DNA of 64,000 nucleotides from Lunularia cruciata. Taxonomy: Eukaryota; Streptophyta; Marchantiopsida; Lunulariales; Lunulariaceae. Below are positions 11,625-22,738 of the stretch, piece by piece. The stretch lies in contig OX419755.1 of NCBI GenBank assembly GCA_948567375.1, positions 67,150,944 through 67,214,943 of the forward strand. Direction: 5' to 3'. Positions within the stretch are counted from its first letter, which is position 1; each line of letters begins with the position of its first letter. The position numbers and the translations under genes are program-made. The notes beneath the pieces were generated by a model. It worked only from the letters and a program-made list of their open reading frames with translations. It did not search any database and was not told the origin of the DNA.

Positions 11625-12375
11625 TGTAATACCAAGAGCTAGCCATATGATCTAGATGTGAAATTCGGTTTGGTAACACCTGGAATGATGTTATACATGA
11701 TGGAAAAAATAGATCAAATAGAAGTATCACCAAAAGAGTATTTCTTCTAATAGGGCATAAACCTAAATAGATTTGAAAACCTTAGAACCAGTAGCTAGAC
11801 ATATGATTTAAAGGTGAAAATTGGTTTGGTAACATCTGGAAGGATGTTACACATGATGTACTACATAGATCAGAAAGAGGTATCACCAAAAGGGGACTTT
11901 TAATCATGGAGTAGGAACCAAAATATGCTTGAAATCTTTGAAGGCAATTTAAGAGGCCTAAACAAATGAATTAGCCCTCAAAAATATACAGATTCCCCCC
12001 TTCCCCTCCAACAAAGGAAAGGCTGGCCTTCCCTCCCCTTGCTTTGTCTCAGCAAGAGCTTTCCAATGGTACCTCACCCACGTGATTCTGAGATTCCTAC
12101 AAGAAGATTCTCTAAAAGATTCTATCCGGTCAAAGCTTGTTTGACCAACCAGATAGGACTAGGACAAACATGTCACGCATCCAAGTAAGTAATCCAAGGG
12201 TGAAGCTTTTTGACATGTCACCTATCTATGTGCCTAATCCTATGGTGGAGCTTCTTTGGAGGAGATCCTCTTTGTCTATATAACAAAGAGAAGGTGCTCC
12301 TTTGGGGCATTGGAGTTTGAGTGTGAAACTTGTGTTTGTGTGTTTGTGTTTCCTTGCTATCCTTGCAATATTACA
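11625..12375 (+). mobile_element. Solo LTR of family E, perfect 5-bp TSD
   Basis: The LTR begins TGTAATACCAAGAG and ends GCAATATTACA. It is flanked by AAAAG at 11620-11624 and 12376-12380, a perfect target-site duplication. No internal domain is present, so it is a solo LTR left by LTR-LTR recombination. It contains a tandem duplication of about 156 bp (from 11637 and from 11793). Other copies lie at 34518-39067 (minus, interrupted), 46835-47415, 53623-58285 (minus, interrupted) and 58646-59370. Confidence 0.92.
12277..12283 (+). promoter_or_regulatory. TATA box of family E LTR
   Basis: TATATAA lies about 95 bases before the LTR end and is followed by CAAAGAGAAGGTGCTCC. The same motif is kept at 47306-47314 and 59279-59287, which supports it as the LTR promoter. 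Confidence 0.6.
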
Positions 12376-12477
12376 AAAAGTGCTAATGACTTAAGGAATT
12401 TAAAGACTAGATTGTGAAATGGCAAAGTTGATGTAGATTCCTTATCCAATATACTATGTACCCAAGATTAGATTTGA

Positions 12478-12630
12478 TCCTATATTGATGACATTTTGAT
12501 CTATAGTGCTAAGATGGAGAAGTATGACAAACATTTATTGGATGTATTTGAGAGATTGAAATTTCATAAAATCAAAGTACATCTTGTGAAGCACAAATTC
12601 TTCCAAGAACAAGTTGAAATTTGGATAAAA
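12478..12630 (+). pseudogene. Reverse transcriptase fragment (family A-like)
   Basis: About 50 codons read YIDDILIYS, then DKHLLDVFERL and KFFQEQVE, which is the catalytic YIDD box and the following thumb-proximal block of a Ty3/gypsy RT. It matches 7960-8105 of A1 closely in spacing. No flanking RT blocks remain, so it is a scrap of an old element. Confidence 0.75.
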
Positions 12631-14602
12631 CTTGAGGGTTTTAGAAATGAAATTTATGGGATCTTTATGGGAGTGAAGTGCTCCCTTAAAGAAATTCACA
12701 AGACCCCATAAAGAAAAAACAATTCCATTTCTAAAACGTCCATAAATATCTTGTATGGAGTAAAAGAAGCTTTATGATCTTTTCATTTGTAAGGAAGGGA
12801 TAAAAGATGTTTAGGTTTGAATTTGGTAGGTTTATCAATTTAGCCCATTAATATGAACAATAGTGAGATAGATCTAGAACATGTTATGTACCATAAGCCT
12901 TATTCACAAAAAATTCAAAATTTTAATACCATTGAGCAAGAGTGGAATGAGTTTAGAGACATTTCTAAAAACATGATAGGATAATGCAAAATGAAGCTAT
13001 GCATACATCATGAGATTCATGGTCCAAGAAAAGAAAAATATAAGAGGATCTATGGCACCAACATTCAATTTCTCCCATTGAAAAGTCTGACTGCCAACTT
13101 AAAGAAATTCAATTTATAGTGCATTACTTGAGAACCTACACTTAGGAATTGAACATTTGAGTTAAGTAACCATGGAGAAAACCCCCTCTCTTATTGATAA
13201 TCTGGTTTCTCTTCCCATTCCTTATTTCTCACCCATTCTTGTATTGGATAGTCATAATTCTACTCCCATTCTTACATAGAGCAATAATACATTTTAAGAA
13301 CTATTGAGAAATAATATTGTTGCCATCATTTGTGCCTTCTATGCCTTTTGTGCTCCCTATCACAAGTAAAGCAACACCTTCTACCATGAGCAAAGAAAAA
13401 TGAAACAAATTTAGGTTTAGGATGGTCCTACATCATTATTCTCAAGTCGTTGATTATTTAAAAGATCCCAAGCATTTCAAGCATATCCATTATATCATTC
13501 CAAAGACTATGCATTCAATTACATGGCTACTTTTCTCAATAGATTTGGGAAGGGATTTCTGGAGTACATGAATGGAGATAAATTGTATAAAATGGGACCG
13601 TTACATGAAGTCATACAATTAACTTGGGATTGGAAAGACTTGTAGATTGATAGTGAAGGTCTCAACAATAAAGAGATGGAATGAAGATGGAAAACTATAG
13701 ATGAAAAATTGAATCATTTATATCTCTATTTTCATCAGATGGATAATATTTTTTGTGAGTAGTGTCTAGTCCCTTCCCATAAATATATTTCACCCCAAAG
13801 GTTGGTTTTCAGGCCAAAGGTCAGTTTTCAGTCTGAAGGTTCTTTTGCCCGGATGTTGTCATTGATCATACATATCTTTTCCTAGAAAATGCAATCCAAA
13901 AATAGTCCAAAATCAACTACCTACTTTTCTTTTCTATTCCATGGTACTCTCAATGCTCTATCACTTCCTCACATTGGCTTGCTTTTTCAAAATGTCAAGG
14001 GTAACTTGTTATGTACAAATTTCTTGCCTAGTACTAAAGCACTTATTCTTGTTGAATGTTAAGGGTAACTTCCTTGATTCATTGCAAATTTCACAAGAAA
14101 GTACTCAAACATACACTCTTATTGCAAGATTCCTCACCTCTACTCAACCAAGTATGCAATAAAGATGTAAGAAAAAGCAATCAAACACAAAGACTCAAAA
14201 GAGATGTTTGAGCTGAATACTTTGTTCAAGAAAGAAATGGACATAAATTTTTTGGATTGCAACCCATATCTACAATTTCATAACTATTTATTGAAGAAGA
14301 TCAATGGTTGTGGATTCCTATAATCTCCTAGCTGCTCCTACTCCACTTAATGCTAGTCTTCACCTATTGATCTTATCTTAAGTGCAATTAAGAAGTGATT
14401 GTACTACCACCACCAATCACAACTACTCCTTGTTGTTTACTATACAAGTAATTACATTACCATAATCTTGGCTACAAAAATGATCCTAAGTTCAAAAAAT
14501 ATTTCTAGATGAAGATATACATTAGGGTAAAGGTAGAGTTCAATGTCAAAGAGAATTTTAGGCTGAAGATGTGTTCTATACTTAACAAATTTCTACCTAT
14601 TA
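12631..14602. other. AT-rich DNA without recognised genes
   Basis: No domain is recognised in this stretch. A gag-like reading (DPKHFKHIHYIIPK and later TWDWKDL) around 13455-13660 hints at an old retroelement but is interrupted and too weak to call. There is no sign of an LTR pair. Confidence 0.5.
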
Positions 14603-16432
14603 TGTCACGCCATTTGTAGTGTCACATCTAGATTGCTTGGACACTAGAGTTGCAATGATAGTAGTTAGAGGTATTTTAGTTGTTTTCCATTGACTACTTT
14701 CCAACAGTCAGATTTTTGTGTTTAGGGTACTGACTTCATGGTGGGACCCACAGTCACTTTGCACCATTCACACCGTTTGCATCGTCAAGTGCCATCAGCG
14801 GGACCATTAGGGTTTCCGACCTAGCTCGAGTCTAGTGGTATACTTTTGAAGTGTAGCTCAAGAGAGCTCATTTCTTTGATGTTGAGCCTTCGAGTTCTTG
14901 GTTATGGTGGACAGAGGCCAGCGAACGTCACTTGGATTCTCTTAGCTAGAGTGGGTGTGGCTTGACTATAATCAATGCTCCATTGTTGATATTTTATAAA
15001 GTGATAGATCAAGTATTGATCTGAGTTGAGTTGATTCAAGAGTTGTAAACGATTGATTACATCAGAGAAGTGAGATCAAGGGGAAATTGGATACAAAAAC
15101 TATAAGTGTTGGTGGTATCTCCAAGTGTGGTGGATTGTTGGTAGCTTGATCAAAGTTCAAGTTTTCCTTGGTGTGCAAAAGCTTGTTGCTTGATGTTGAT
15201 TTGGCAATAAGGCAGATGGTGTGCAGAAGCGTTGGCCAATTTTTGAGCAAAGAAGAAGCAATTTTTGAGCAGTGGTTGTGATTTTGAGCTCAAGAGGTGA
15301 AGACAAGATCACTTTGTTGCGAGTTGAACTCAAAAAGTAAAATTGAAGATGGAGTTGGGAACCTATTCTCGTGAATTTGTGATTTGGAAAAACCCATTAA
15401 TTCAGTTTGGCTCGAGTGGAGAGTTAGTGGAGGATTTAGCAGTCCACTAGTTTAGGGTGTATGTTAGATTTTTGCTGGAGTTTACGTCAGATTTTGGCCA
15501 AATTTGGAAGAGTTTTGAAGTTGGAAATTTTAGTCAGAGTTAATGGAGTTTTTCCAGATTTGGAGGAGGTTCAAAGTGGCAAGAAGAAGGGCCTCATTTG
15601 GTTGAATTTTGGCATTTAGAGGCTCCAAGGCATTGGGCTATGAGAAGCTACAAAGGCCTATAAGGGCTAGAAGCCAACAAGCTAGCTTGTTGGCGTGATG
15701 CTAGCTAGTTTAGAGTAGATCTTGGTCATTGTTTGGCAAAATCTGCACATCCTGTTAGATTGTGCGCAACAAGGTTTAACCCCTAGATCTCTTGTTCCTA
15801 GATTGATTCCCTAGCTAATTGGTCCACCTTCACTTGTTATCCTAGTGATTGGCCCATAGTTATCTATACATTTGTAGCTTTGGCTAGGAGAGGCAATTTG
15901 ATCCCATTCTTGGTGATCTTGGTAGCTTAGCACGTAGATACAAAGTTCTCTTATGTCAAATGCCAAATGGTGGTAGAGACAATCCCGTGTTGCTTTATGA
16001 GATGGAGGGTTTTTGTTTAGATTTCTTGTGATTGGACCCCTTCCATTCTCTACTTCCTGTTTGTGCAAGGTGCCTTGACTTTTGATTATTGGTGTTCTAC
16101 TAATGTGCTCTTGGTAGTGAGGTTGGAGTAATGACTAGTCAGAATACCTTTGTTTCTCTTTGGTGAGGTAGGAAGTGATGACCTATAGATTGTGAGAGTG
16201 AGTGTTGTGATGGCAGGTTACAGGTTGCACTTTTCCCTAGTGTAGTTATCTTAGTTAGAGTAACATTAGTGGGTGGTGTTTTGTGGGTATTGGCACTTGG
16301 TGGTGTTGGCATTTGGTGGAGGTACTTGCGGTTGCGATTTGTGATTGCAATTTGTGGTTTTGGTTTGCGATTGCAGTTACTTTGTCATGATGGAGTTCTT
16401 TGGGAATTCCAAAGGAGTTAGCCTTGTAGTAC
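14603..16432 (+). repeat. Family A LTR and leader (A2), interrupted by family C
   Basis: It begins TGTCACGCCATTTGTAG and follows the A1 LTR for about 1.8 kb, through the CTAGCTCGAGTC block and the TTGGTGAGGTAGGAAGTGATG block near 16160. It stops at 16432 where a family C LTR starts. It may be the 5' end of A3, whose gag reappears at 31072, but its divergence from the A LTR at 58523 leaves this open. Confidence 0.7.
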
Positions 16433-17126
16433 TATAACATCCATTTGAGCATGTGTGTGGTATTGTGATATTTAGCTTGGTATTACAAGTACTTGAGAGA
16501 TATTATTTATATATAGATAAAAAATGTTTCTATATTAGTCATGATTAGCTAAAGTTACTCATAGCTAAGATAGATGGGACCTTACTTTAGAGGAAGTGGA
16601 AAAGATGAGCTAACCACTATTTTGGATTCTAGTGTGTTGACTTGGTATTATTCCTAGGTGTTTGGCTTTGAGAAAAGAGTTGAGAACTCTTGGGCTTGTA
16701 AGCCTTTTTGTTTTGGATTCTTCTATAGTCCAAGGATAGCTCAAGTGAAGGAATCCTTGACTCAGTGGTTGGGTCAAGATAAGATCACATGCTTAGTGGA
16801 ATATGCCCATGTGGATGGATATTCCTTTATACTTTTTGACTTGACTTGAGTTTTAGCCTAGTAACTTGAGTTACTCCAATAATTAGTAACTTTGGTGCGT
16901 AACTATTTCAAAAGTATATAAACAAGGGGTGAGGAAGTACTCATCATCCTTTCATTTGCAATTATCTCTCTCTCATTGAGTTCTCTAGTGAGCAATGTCT
17001 TGAGTATTGGAGTGTTAGCCTTGGAGGAGTATGATGGAGTTGGGGTTCTTTTCCTTCTTAGTCCATGGTGCGCTACCATAATAGCCATCAAAGGTTCATC
17101 TTGAGTGAGAGACAAGTTGGCTCATA
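16433..17126 (+). mobile_element. 5' LTR of a family C retrotransposon
   Basis: The LTR starts TATAACATCCATTTG, a decayed TGTAACACCCATTTG, and ends near GGCTCATA. It matches, inverted, the solo LTR at 45711-46402, which is nearly the same length (694 and 692 bp). A TATA-like TTTATATATAGA is near 16507. Internal sequence follows on the right. Confidence 0.8.
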
Positions 17127-17129
17127 TTT

Positions 17130-17147
17130 TTGGTTCTGTTGCCGAGA
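17130..17147 (+). promoter_or_regulatory. Putative primer-binding site of family C (tRNA-Asp type)
   Basis: TGGTTCTGTTGCCGAGAC lies 3 bases after the LTR and matches 12 of the first 17 positions of the complement of the plant tRNA-Asp 3' end. Four of the five differences are C-to-T or G-to-A. The family B element uses the undecayed version. Confidence 0.5.
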
Positions 17148-18007
17148 CCTCTCTAGAAGACAAGATAATGTTTTGTGTACAATTCTATATTAGACAGAAG
17201 GAGGCTATGAGAGCTCACTTGGAGAGAACTTTAGAAGAGGAGAGTGCTTAACTCATGTTAGATAATTTGGACCCATTTGTATACCTTGTAGTTCATTATG
17301 ATGTCTTTGAGGTGATTTTGTACATCTTGTACACTTGAGAGGATTTAAAGAGATTGTGTGAGGTGGATTGCACATTTTGGAGATTAAAGTGATTTTGGGC
17401 AAAATCTCAAGTTTAGGATTTGGAATCAAAATTTCTACACATGATAACTTAGATTGTACTTCAATTAGCACATTTAAAAATATTGTGAGAGCTACTATTA
17501 GCACTAGGCTAAAATTTTTGAAAGTTGATAGGGTAAATTGCTCCCACAACTACATGCTCTTTGGAAAATTGTATAGAGTCTGCCATTTCTTCAATTTTTT
17601 ATGAATATTGCTGAAAATTTCCAAGAAAATTGAGTTCATTTTATTCTACCTGTTGACATAAAAATTAGATAGAGATCATTCTTGAGCAGAGAGTTATAAG
17701 TCTTTAAAGTGAGGGGGTGGTTTTCAAACCAAATCTGAAATATGTGTGCTGAATAGAAAAGTGCCTAGGCCAAATGGCTCAATGAAGATGCCCTAGAGTT
17801 TTAATCAAGCGTGCAAAAATTTAGAGGACTGTGATATACTAGTTGCAAGATTTGACTCACATTGTGAGGAAGGGTCAATTTTGGACAGTTTAGATTTCAT
17901 GCATGAGGAGTGTGAGAGGAACAAAAAGCATGTTTGAGTGTTTAGACTCATCTTGGGAATATGGAGAGTCACCAAGAGTGGAAATTGAAGTTATGCAAGG
18001 TTCATAA
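17148..18007 (+). other. Family C leader or decayed gag N-terminus
   Basis: This follows the family C LTR and precedes the zinc knuckle. It contains a short coding-like stretch (QKEAMRAHLERTLEEE near 17195) but many stops afterwards. No domain can be named. Confidence 0.4.
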
Positions 18008-18190
18008 AGGGTTTGAGGTTATTGTAGAGGTGGATTTGAGGAGAAGAGAGTTTAGAATAGAATTTGAAGAGAGTGTTGAGAGGATCTAAAAACCTACACC
18101 ACTTGGAGGAAAGAGTGAGTCTAAGTGCTTTTAATGTAGAGATAAGGGACATAAGGTAAGTCCATGTACATTGACTTTTGAGAGCAATAG
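18008..18190 (+). pseudogene. gag C-terminal zinc-knuckle pseudogene (family C)
   Basis: One frame reads FEVIVEVDLRRREFRIEFEE and then a nucleocapsid knuckle at 18126-18167: C, two residues, C, four, H, four, C (CF*C...GH...SPC). All four zinc ligands are intact, but the residue after CF is a TAA stop, probably a former CAA Gln. Another stop lies just upstream. The knuckle would bind element RNA. Oddly, a second gag-like domain lies downstream at 18650 rather than upstream. Confidence 0.6.
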
Positions 18191-18649
18191 ATTGAGAGAA
18201 AGGCTTACTTGACTTGGGTTTGCATGTTGTGCCTTCTTCACCAAGATTGAGAGGGAGAAGATCTAAGACCAAGGAGTTGTGTGAGGTTTGTGGAGTGGAA
18301 GGACTTCCAAAAAGACAAGTGTAGTGGAGTAAAAGCACTTTTGGAGACTTTGGTGAAGGATCTTGGAGAGAGTCTTAGTACAACTACAAAAATACTACCA
18401 TCTTCATCAACTAGTTCTCAAGATTAGTGTTGGAGATAATATTTCAACTTATGGATAAACTATCCATGAGAGTTTGATTAATATGCACTCTAGGATCTGA
18501 TGTTGCTATAGAAATCTTAGAGCAACCTAAATATTTTGTGTTCCCTAGAATGGATTATTCTCAAATGGTGTTAGTCATGTATATACTCTATTAGTTATAG
18601 AGTGAGAGAAAAAGAAAAAATTGAGAGAAAAGAAAGATAGTGAAGGATT

Positions 18650-19361
18650 ATGATGGGGAAACTTCTGGTTTTCTTTAGCAAGGATGTAGAAGATATGGAG
18701 GCCTTTGTGAGAGACTTCAAGAGAGCTTGCATAGGGAACAATGAGAGGAGGAAGAATGAGTGGGTCTCATTATTACCAGATTTCTTTGAGGATACAACAC
18801 TTACATGGTATGAGTCAAAATATCAAAAGGGAGAAGAGAAATAGGGAAGAAGAGTCTTGGAAGAGTTTAACTTCAACATTCATTGAGAAATTTCTTCCAG
18901 ATGAGAGTTATGAGAGATTGATGAGTGAGATTACCTTTCTCAAACAAGGAGATGGAGAGAAAGTGAGAGTCTATGTGGAAAGAGTGGAAAAGTTAGAGTC
19001 TAAATTTTGCATAATGTTGAGGAAGGGTGAAGAAGATGTGGAGACTACTATGATTGGCATAAGGGCCATGCTCTCCAAGAATTTTGTGAGAGGGTCAAGA
19101 CCACAAATTATAAGCAAGGTGAGATATGAGAAACCTTCTTCCAAGGTTGAAGCTATCAAGATTGCAATTTGTATGGAGGAGAGTTTGGAAGAGGATGAGA
19201 GTGATTTGGTGTTGAAGGAGGTTGTGCTTCCTCCTCAAGGTTACAAGTATGGTGAAACTTCTGATACTTTGGTGACAAGGGCTATACCACAAGTAGTAGT
19301 TGCTCTACTTCTTGCACCTCCACTATGGTGCTCATATTTTTTGTTTTCTTTTGTTTATTAG
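18650..19361 (+). pseudogene. gag (retrotransposon capsid) pseudogene
   Basis: Two overlapping frames give one gag capsid domain. 18650-18840 reads FVRDFKRACIGNNERR and PDFFEDTTLTWYES. After a frameshift near 18838, SWKSLTSTFIEKFLPDESYE and LKQGDGEKVRVYVERVEKLE run to 19361. The pattern of a W-containing helix, then F..F and a Q(K)x(G)E(S/K)V block, is typical of the Ty3/gypsy gag domain. No zinc knuckle, protease or RT follows; sequence quality and CpG content change just downstream, suggesting a deletion junction with family B. It may belong to the C element or to another one inserted in it. Confidence 0.65.
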
Positions 19362-19740
19362 CATTTGAGGGAAGAAGTAAACACAAAAGGCTGAATTGCA
19401 AAAGAAGGAATGGACGGAAGTGACTTTGGAGGAAATCCAAAGAAGTCGAGATTGGATCCGATGATGGAGGTACTCAAGAGAGGGGTACAATGGAACAAGT
19501 CCGAAGAGCATCGTCTTTGGATCAAGAAGCGCAAGTGATACAAAGACCGTCTAACAACCTTGGTACATGGCAAGAAAGTACACTTCAAGAAATGGCAAAG
19601 GCAGAAGAAGCATGTCTTGACAGTAACATGACAACAACACATAGAGAGGGGAAGTTGAAGGAAGTGAATCGAAAGGGATTGGAATGATCATGAAGGAGTA
19701 GTCAGGAAGGCTTTTTAGGGACAGAGGAAAAATCAGGAGA
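19362..19740 (+). other. CpG-rich spacer with a short ORF, probably 3' region of family B
   Basis: CpG dinucleotides become frequent from about 19370, as in the B element to the right. A small plus-strand frame starts at ATG 19410 (MDGSDFGGNPKKSRLD) and runs to 19631, with one in-frame TGA at 19536. I do not recognise it. Under the B-element reading this would be minus-strand 3' untranslated sequence. Confidence 0.35.
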
Positions 19741-20140
19741 GGAAATTTCGAGTTGGACAGGAGAGGGTTTGGCAGGAGGAGAAATTCTCGAGAAGCTTGA
19801 GGGTTTGGACAAAGGAACACACACAAGAAAAAAAATAATTTTGAGTTGGACAGGAGAGGGTTTGGTAGGAGGAGAAATTCTCGAGAAGCTGGAGGGTTTG
19901 GACAGAGGAACACACACAGGAACACACACAGGAGAGAAATTTTCGAGTTGGACAGGAGGGGGTTTGGCAGGAGGAGAAATTCTCTAGAAGCTAGAGGGTT
20001 TGGACAGAGGAACACACGCAGGAGAGAAATTTTCGAGTTGGACAGGAGGGGGTTTGGCAGGAGGAGAAATTCTCGAGAAGCTAGAGGGTTTGGACAGAGG
20101 AACACACACAGAGGAGAGAAATTTTTGAGTTGGACAGGAA
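19741..20140. repeat. Tandem repeat array 1, unit 90-102 bp
   Basis: About four units begin GACAGGAGRGGGTTTGG at 19756, 19849, 19951, 20041 and 20133 (spacings 93, 102, 90 and 92). Each unit also has GGAGAAATTCTCGAGAAGCT and GGAACACACACA. Long ORFs on both strands through it are by-products of the repeat. Confidence 0.9.
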
Positions 20141-20261
20141 GGGGCTTGAAAGTGCAGGGACAGAAAGGAAATTTTTGCAGGAATGTGAGGGCTTGAAAGT
20201 GCAGGGCAGAAAGTGTTTCATGAAGGAAATTTTCGCAGGAATGTGAGGGCTTGAAAGTGCA
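20141..20261. repeat. Transitional tandem repeat, about 60-bp unit
   Basis: Two to three units share GGGCTTGAAAGTGCAGGG and GGAAATTTTYGCAGGAATGTG. They combine elements of the arrays on either side and look like an intermediate stage of array growth. Confidence 0.75.
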
Positions 20262-20990
20262 GGGCTGTGCTTGGACCAGGAGAGGAATTTTGAAATGTGA
20301 GAGTGCAGGGCTGTGCTTGGACCAGGAGAGCAATTTCGAAATGTGAGAGTGTAGGCTGTGCTTGGACCAGGAGAGCAATTTCGAAATGTGAGAGTGCAGG
20401 CTATGTTTGGACCAGGAGAGGAATTCAGAAATGTGAGAGTGCAGGTCTGTGCTTGGACCAGGAGAGCAATTTCAAAATGTGAGAGTGCAGGCTGTGCTTG
20501 GACCAGGAGAGCAATTTCGAAATGTGAGAGTGCAGGCTGTGTTTGGACCAGGAGAGGAATTCTGAAATGTGAGAGTGCAGGGCTGTGCTTGGACCAGGAG
20601 AGGAATTTCGAAATGTGAGAGTGCAGGGCTGTGCTTGGACCAGGAGAGCAATTTCAAAATGTGAGAGTGCAGGGCTGTGCTTGGACCAGGAGAGCAATTT
20701 CAAAATGTGAGAGTGCAGGCTGTGTTTGGACCAGGAGAGGAATTCTGAAATGTGAGAGTGCAGGGCTGTGCTTGGACCAGGAGAGAAATTTCGAAATGTG
20801 AGAGTGCAGGGATGTGTTTGGACCAGGTGAGGAATTCTGAAATGTGAGAGTGCAGGGTTGTGCTTGGACCAGGAGAGGAATTCTGAAATGTGAGAGTGCA
20901 GGGTTGTGCTTGGACCAGGAGAGGAATTTCGAAATGTGAGAGTGCAGGGCTGTGCTTGGACCAGGAGAGAAATTTTGAAATGTGAAAGGA
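20262..20990. repeat. Tandem repeat array 2, about 16 units of 45-46 bp
   Basis: Sixteen near-identical units contain CTGTGCTTGGACCAGGAGAG, then AATTTCGAAATGTGAGAGTG. Unit length alternates between 45 and 46 bases (GCAGGCTG versus GCAGGGCTG), so reading frames rotate and spurious ORFs appear on both strands. The array lies beyond the integrase end of the B element. Confidence 0.93.
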
Positions 20991-21405
20991 GTCTTGAAGG
21001 CTGAAGGTTTTGGAGATGCTTTAGGACTGTGTTTTGGACCAGGATAGGAATTTTTGAAATGTGAAAGGAGTCTTGAAGGCTGAAGGCTTTTGGAGATGCC
21101 TTAGGACTGTGTTTTGGACAAGGATAGGAATTTTCAAAATGTGAAAGGAGTCTTGAAGGGCTGAAGGCTTTTGGAGATGCCTGAGGGCTGTGTTTTGGAC
21201 CAGGACAGAAATTTTGAAATGTGAAGGGAGTTTTGAAGGGCTGAAAGCTTTTGGAGATGCCTTAGGACTGTGTTTTGGACCAGGATAGGAATTTTCGAAA
21301 TGTGAAAGGAGTCTTGAAGGGCTGAAGGCTTTTGGAGATGCCTTAGGACTGTGTTTTGGACCAGGATAGGAATTTTTGAAATGTGAAATGAGTCTTGGAA
21401 GCAGA
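20991..21405. repeat. Tandem repeat array 3, 5 units of about 80 bp
   Basis: Five units of 78-83 bp contain GACTGTGTTTTGGACCAGGA, TAGGAATTTT, GAAATGTGAAAGGAGTCTTG and GGCTTTTGGAGATGCC. They are the array 2 unit with about 35 extra bases, so the arrays share an origin. Confidence 0.92.
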
Positions 21406-21766
21406 TTTGTGTTATGAATTGTGACTAGAGTTGAGGAAACTCCATTCTAGGATCTCTTAGTCTGGTCCAGGTGAAAAGCATAATTAAATGATCTGAGTGC
21501 CGGATTTATGTTCAGTTAGATCACTCAGTTGTTGTTTATTTTATTTTATCAAAGGGCCACCGGACCTAGGTCTATGAACTGCCAGATCCCGAAACATAGC
21601 TTGAACCTGACGAGAAAATAGGATATGAGACCAAGCAGAGGTAGAAACCATAACACCAGCCTCACATGACAAGATTGGTTTTACGAAAGTCAAGGATAAA
21701 ACAAAATCTTCAGGGTGAGTCAACCTCAAAAAACTAAGCACAAGCAGCTATGTGCTCGGCGCACTC
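21406..21766 (-). other. Region between integrase and tandem arrays (family B 3' region)
   Basis: This joins the truncated integrase to the arrays. A 66-codon minus-strand ORF (21541-21741) is unrecognised. The integrase similarity ends near 21785, so a breakpoint probably lies there. Confidence 0.4.
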
Positions 21767-22738
21767 TCAAGACCGAACGTTCCCCACAACAGCGGCTGGT
21801 AATTTTGTATCCCAGTCATAGGCATAATTGACAGTCACCTTATTCAAAATTTTACAAAGTAACCCATTCGCTTTTTCCGTTAAGCCATTTGCTTTTGGGT
21901 TATAAGGAGTCGTCTTCCGATGTTTAATCTGAAAATACTTGGTTAACTCCTCCATTACAGAGTTCAAAAAATGTGTTCCTTGGTCACTGACCAATTCCAG
22001 AGGACACCCATATCGGGAGATGATGTTTTGAAAGAAAAATTCCGCCACAGTTTCAGCATCATCTCTGCGAGTTGCTTCCGCTTCAACCATCTTGGTAGCA
22101 TAATCAGTGCAAACCAAAATGTAGCGCTTTCTTGTGACTCGGGTCACTGGTTGAATGGGACCCACAAAATCAATCCCCCATTTCTCAAAGGGGGCCAAAG
22201 GCAAAATTGGTTTCAAAGGCCATTGAGAAGTGGCCGTCGGCTTCCCCGTTCTCTGACACGCATCACAGCTTCGGATATGAGCATGTACATCTTTGTACAT
22301 TGTAGGCCACCAATACCCTGCCGAAAGAATTTTCTTTACAGTATTCTTCAGAGCATAGTGTCCTCTTGATGCCTCGGAGTGTAAAGATTCAATTACTCTT
22401 CCTACTTCGTATGACTCCAAGCATTGCCAAAGTACTTCGTCTTCGCCCATCTTAAATAAAATGTTGTGTTTAAGCTGGAACGGCTCCATTTTCCGGAGAA
22501 AGACTGCCCGCTGTTCCAGATCCATCCCCTCAAGACAATGGAGAGTATTCAGATAATTATATTCATCTGCATACCTCGTACTTCTCATTGCTGATAAGTG
22601 ATACAACTCTTCGTCAGGGAACCAATCATCAATTTCCCACTCCTGGTCTTGAGTGTCTAACCTGGACAGGAAGTCCGCATTCGAATGCGAAGCTCCCTTC
22701 CTCACTTGTACAGTATACGTGAACTCTTGTAATAACAA
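21767..22738 (-). pseudogene. Family B RNase H end and integrase, C-terminally truncated
   Basis: Integrase inserts the cDNA into the genome. The 323-codon open frame starts at the RNase H tail (LLLQEFTYTVQVRKG, NADFLSR). It continues with the zinc-binding HHCC domain (H...H...CDAC near residues 120-160) and the DDE core: Asp in KWGIDFVGPI, Asp in LVSDQGTHF, and Glu in NGLTEKANG. All three catalytic residues are present. The frame then breaks at KLPAAV, where the family continues with a C-terminal DNA-binding part, so the protein is truncated. Upstream it is in line with the RNase H and RT frames, separated by one stop. Confidence 0.88.

Noticed and set aside
13400-13760. Possible gag of an unknown retroelement
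   Set aside because: Only short coding-like pieces, no knuckle or capsid pattern, interrupted; evidence too weak.
19551-20703. Long ORFs on both strands rich in SWSKHSPAL or WTRRAISKCES repeats
   Set aside because: They come from a tandem DNA repeat open in several frames; unit length 45/46 rotates the frame and no start or domain is conserved.
20262-20990. CRISPR-like array of regular repeats
   Set aside because: The 45-46 bp units are contiguous with no unique spacers, and the genome is a plant's.
21971-22369. 132-codon plus-strand ORF
   Set aside because: It is the antisense shadow of the well-supported family B integrase.
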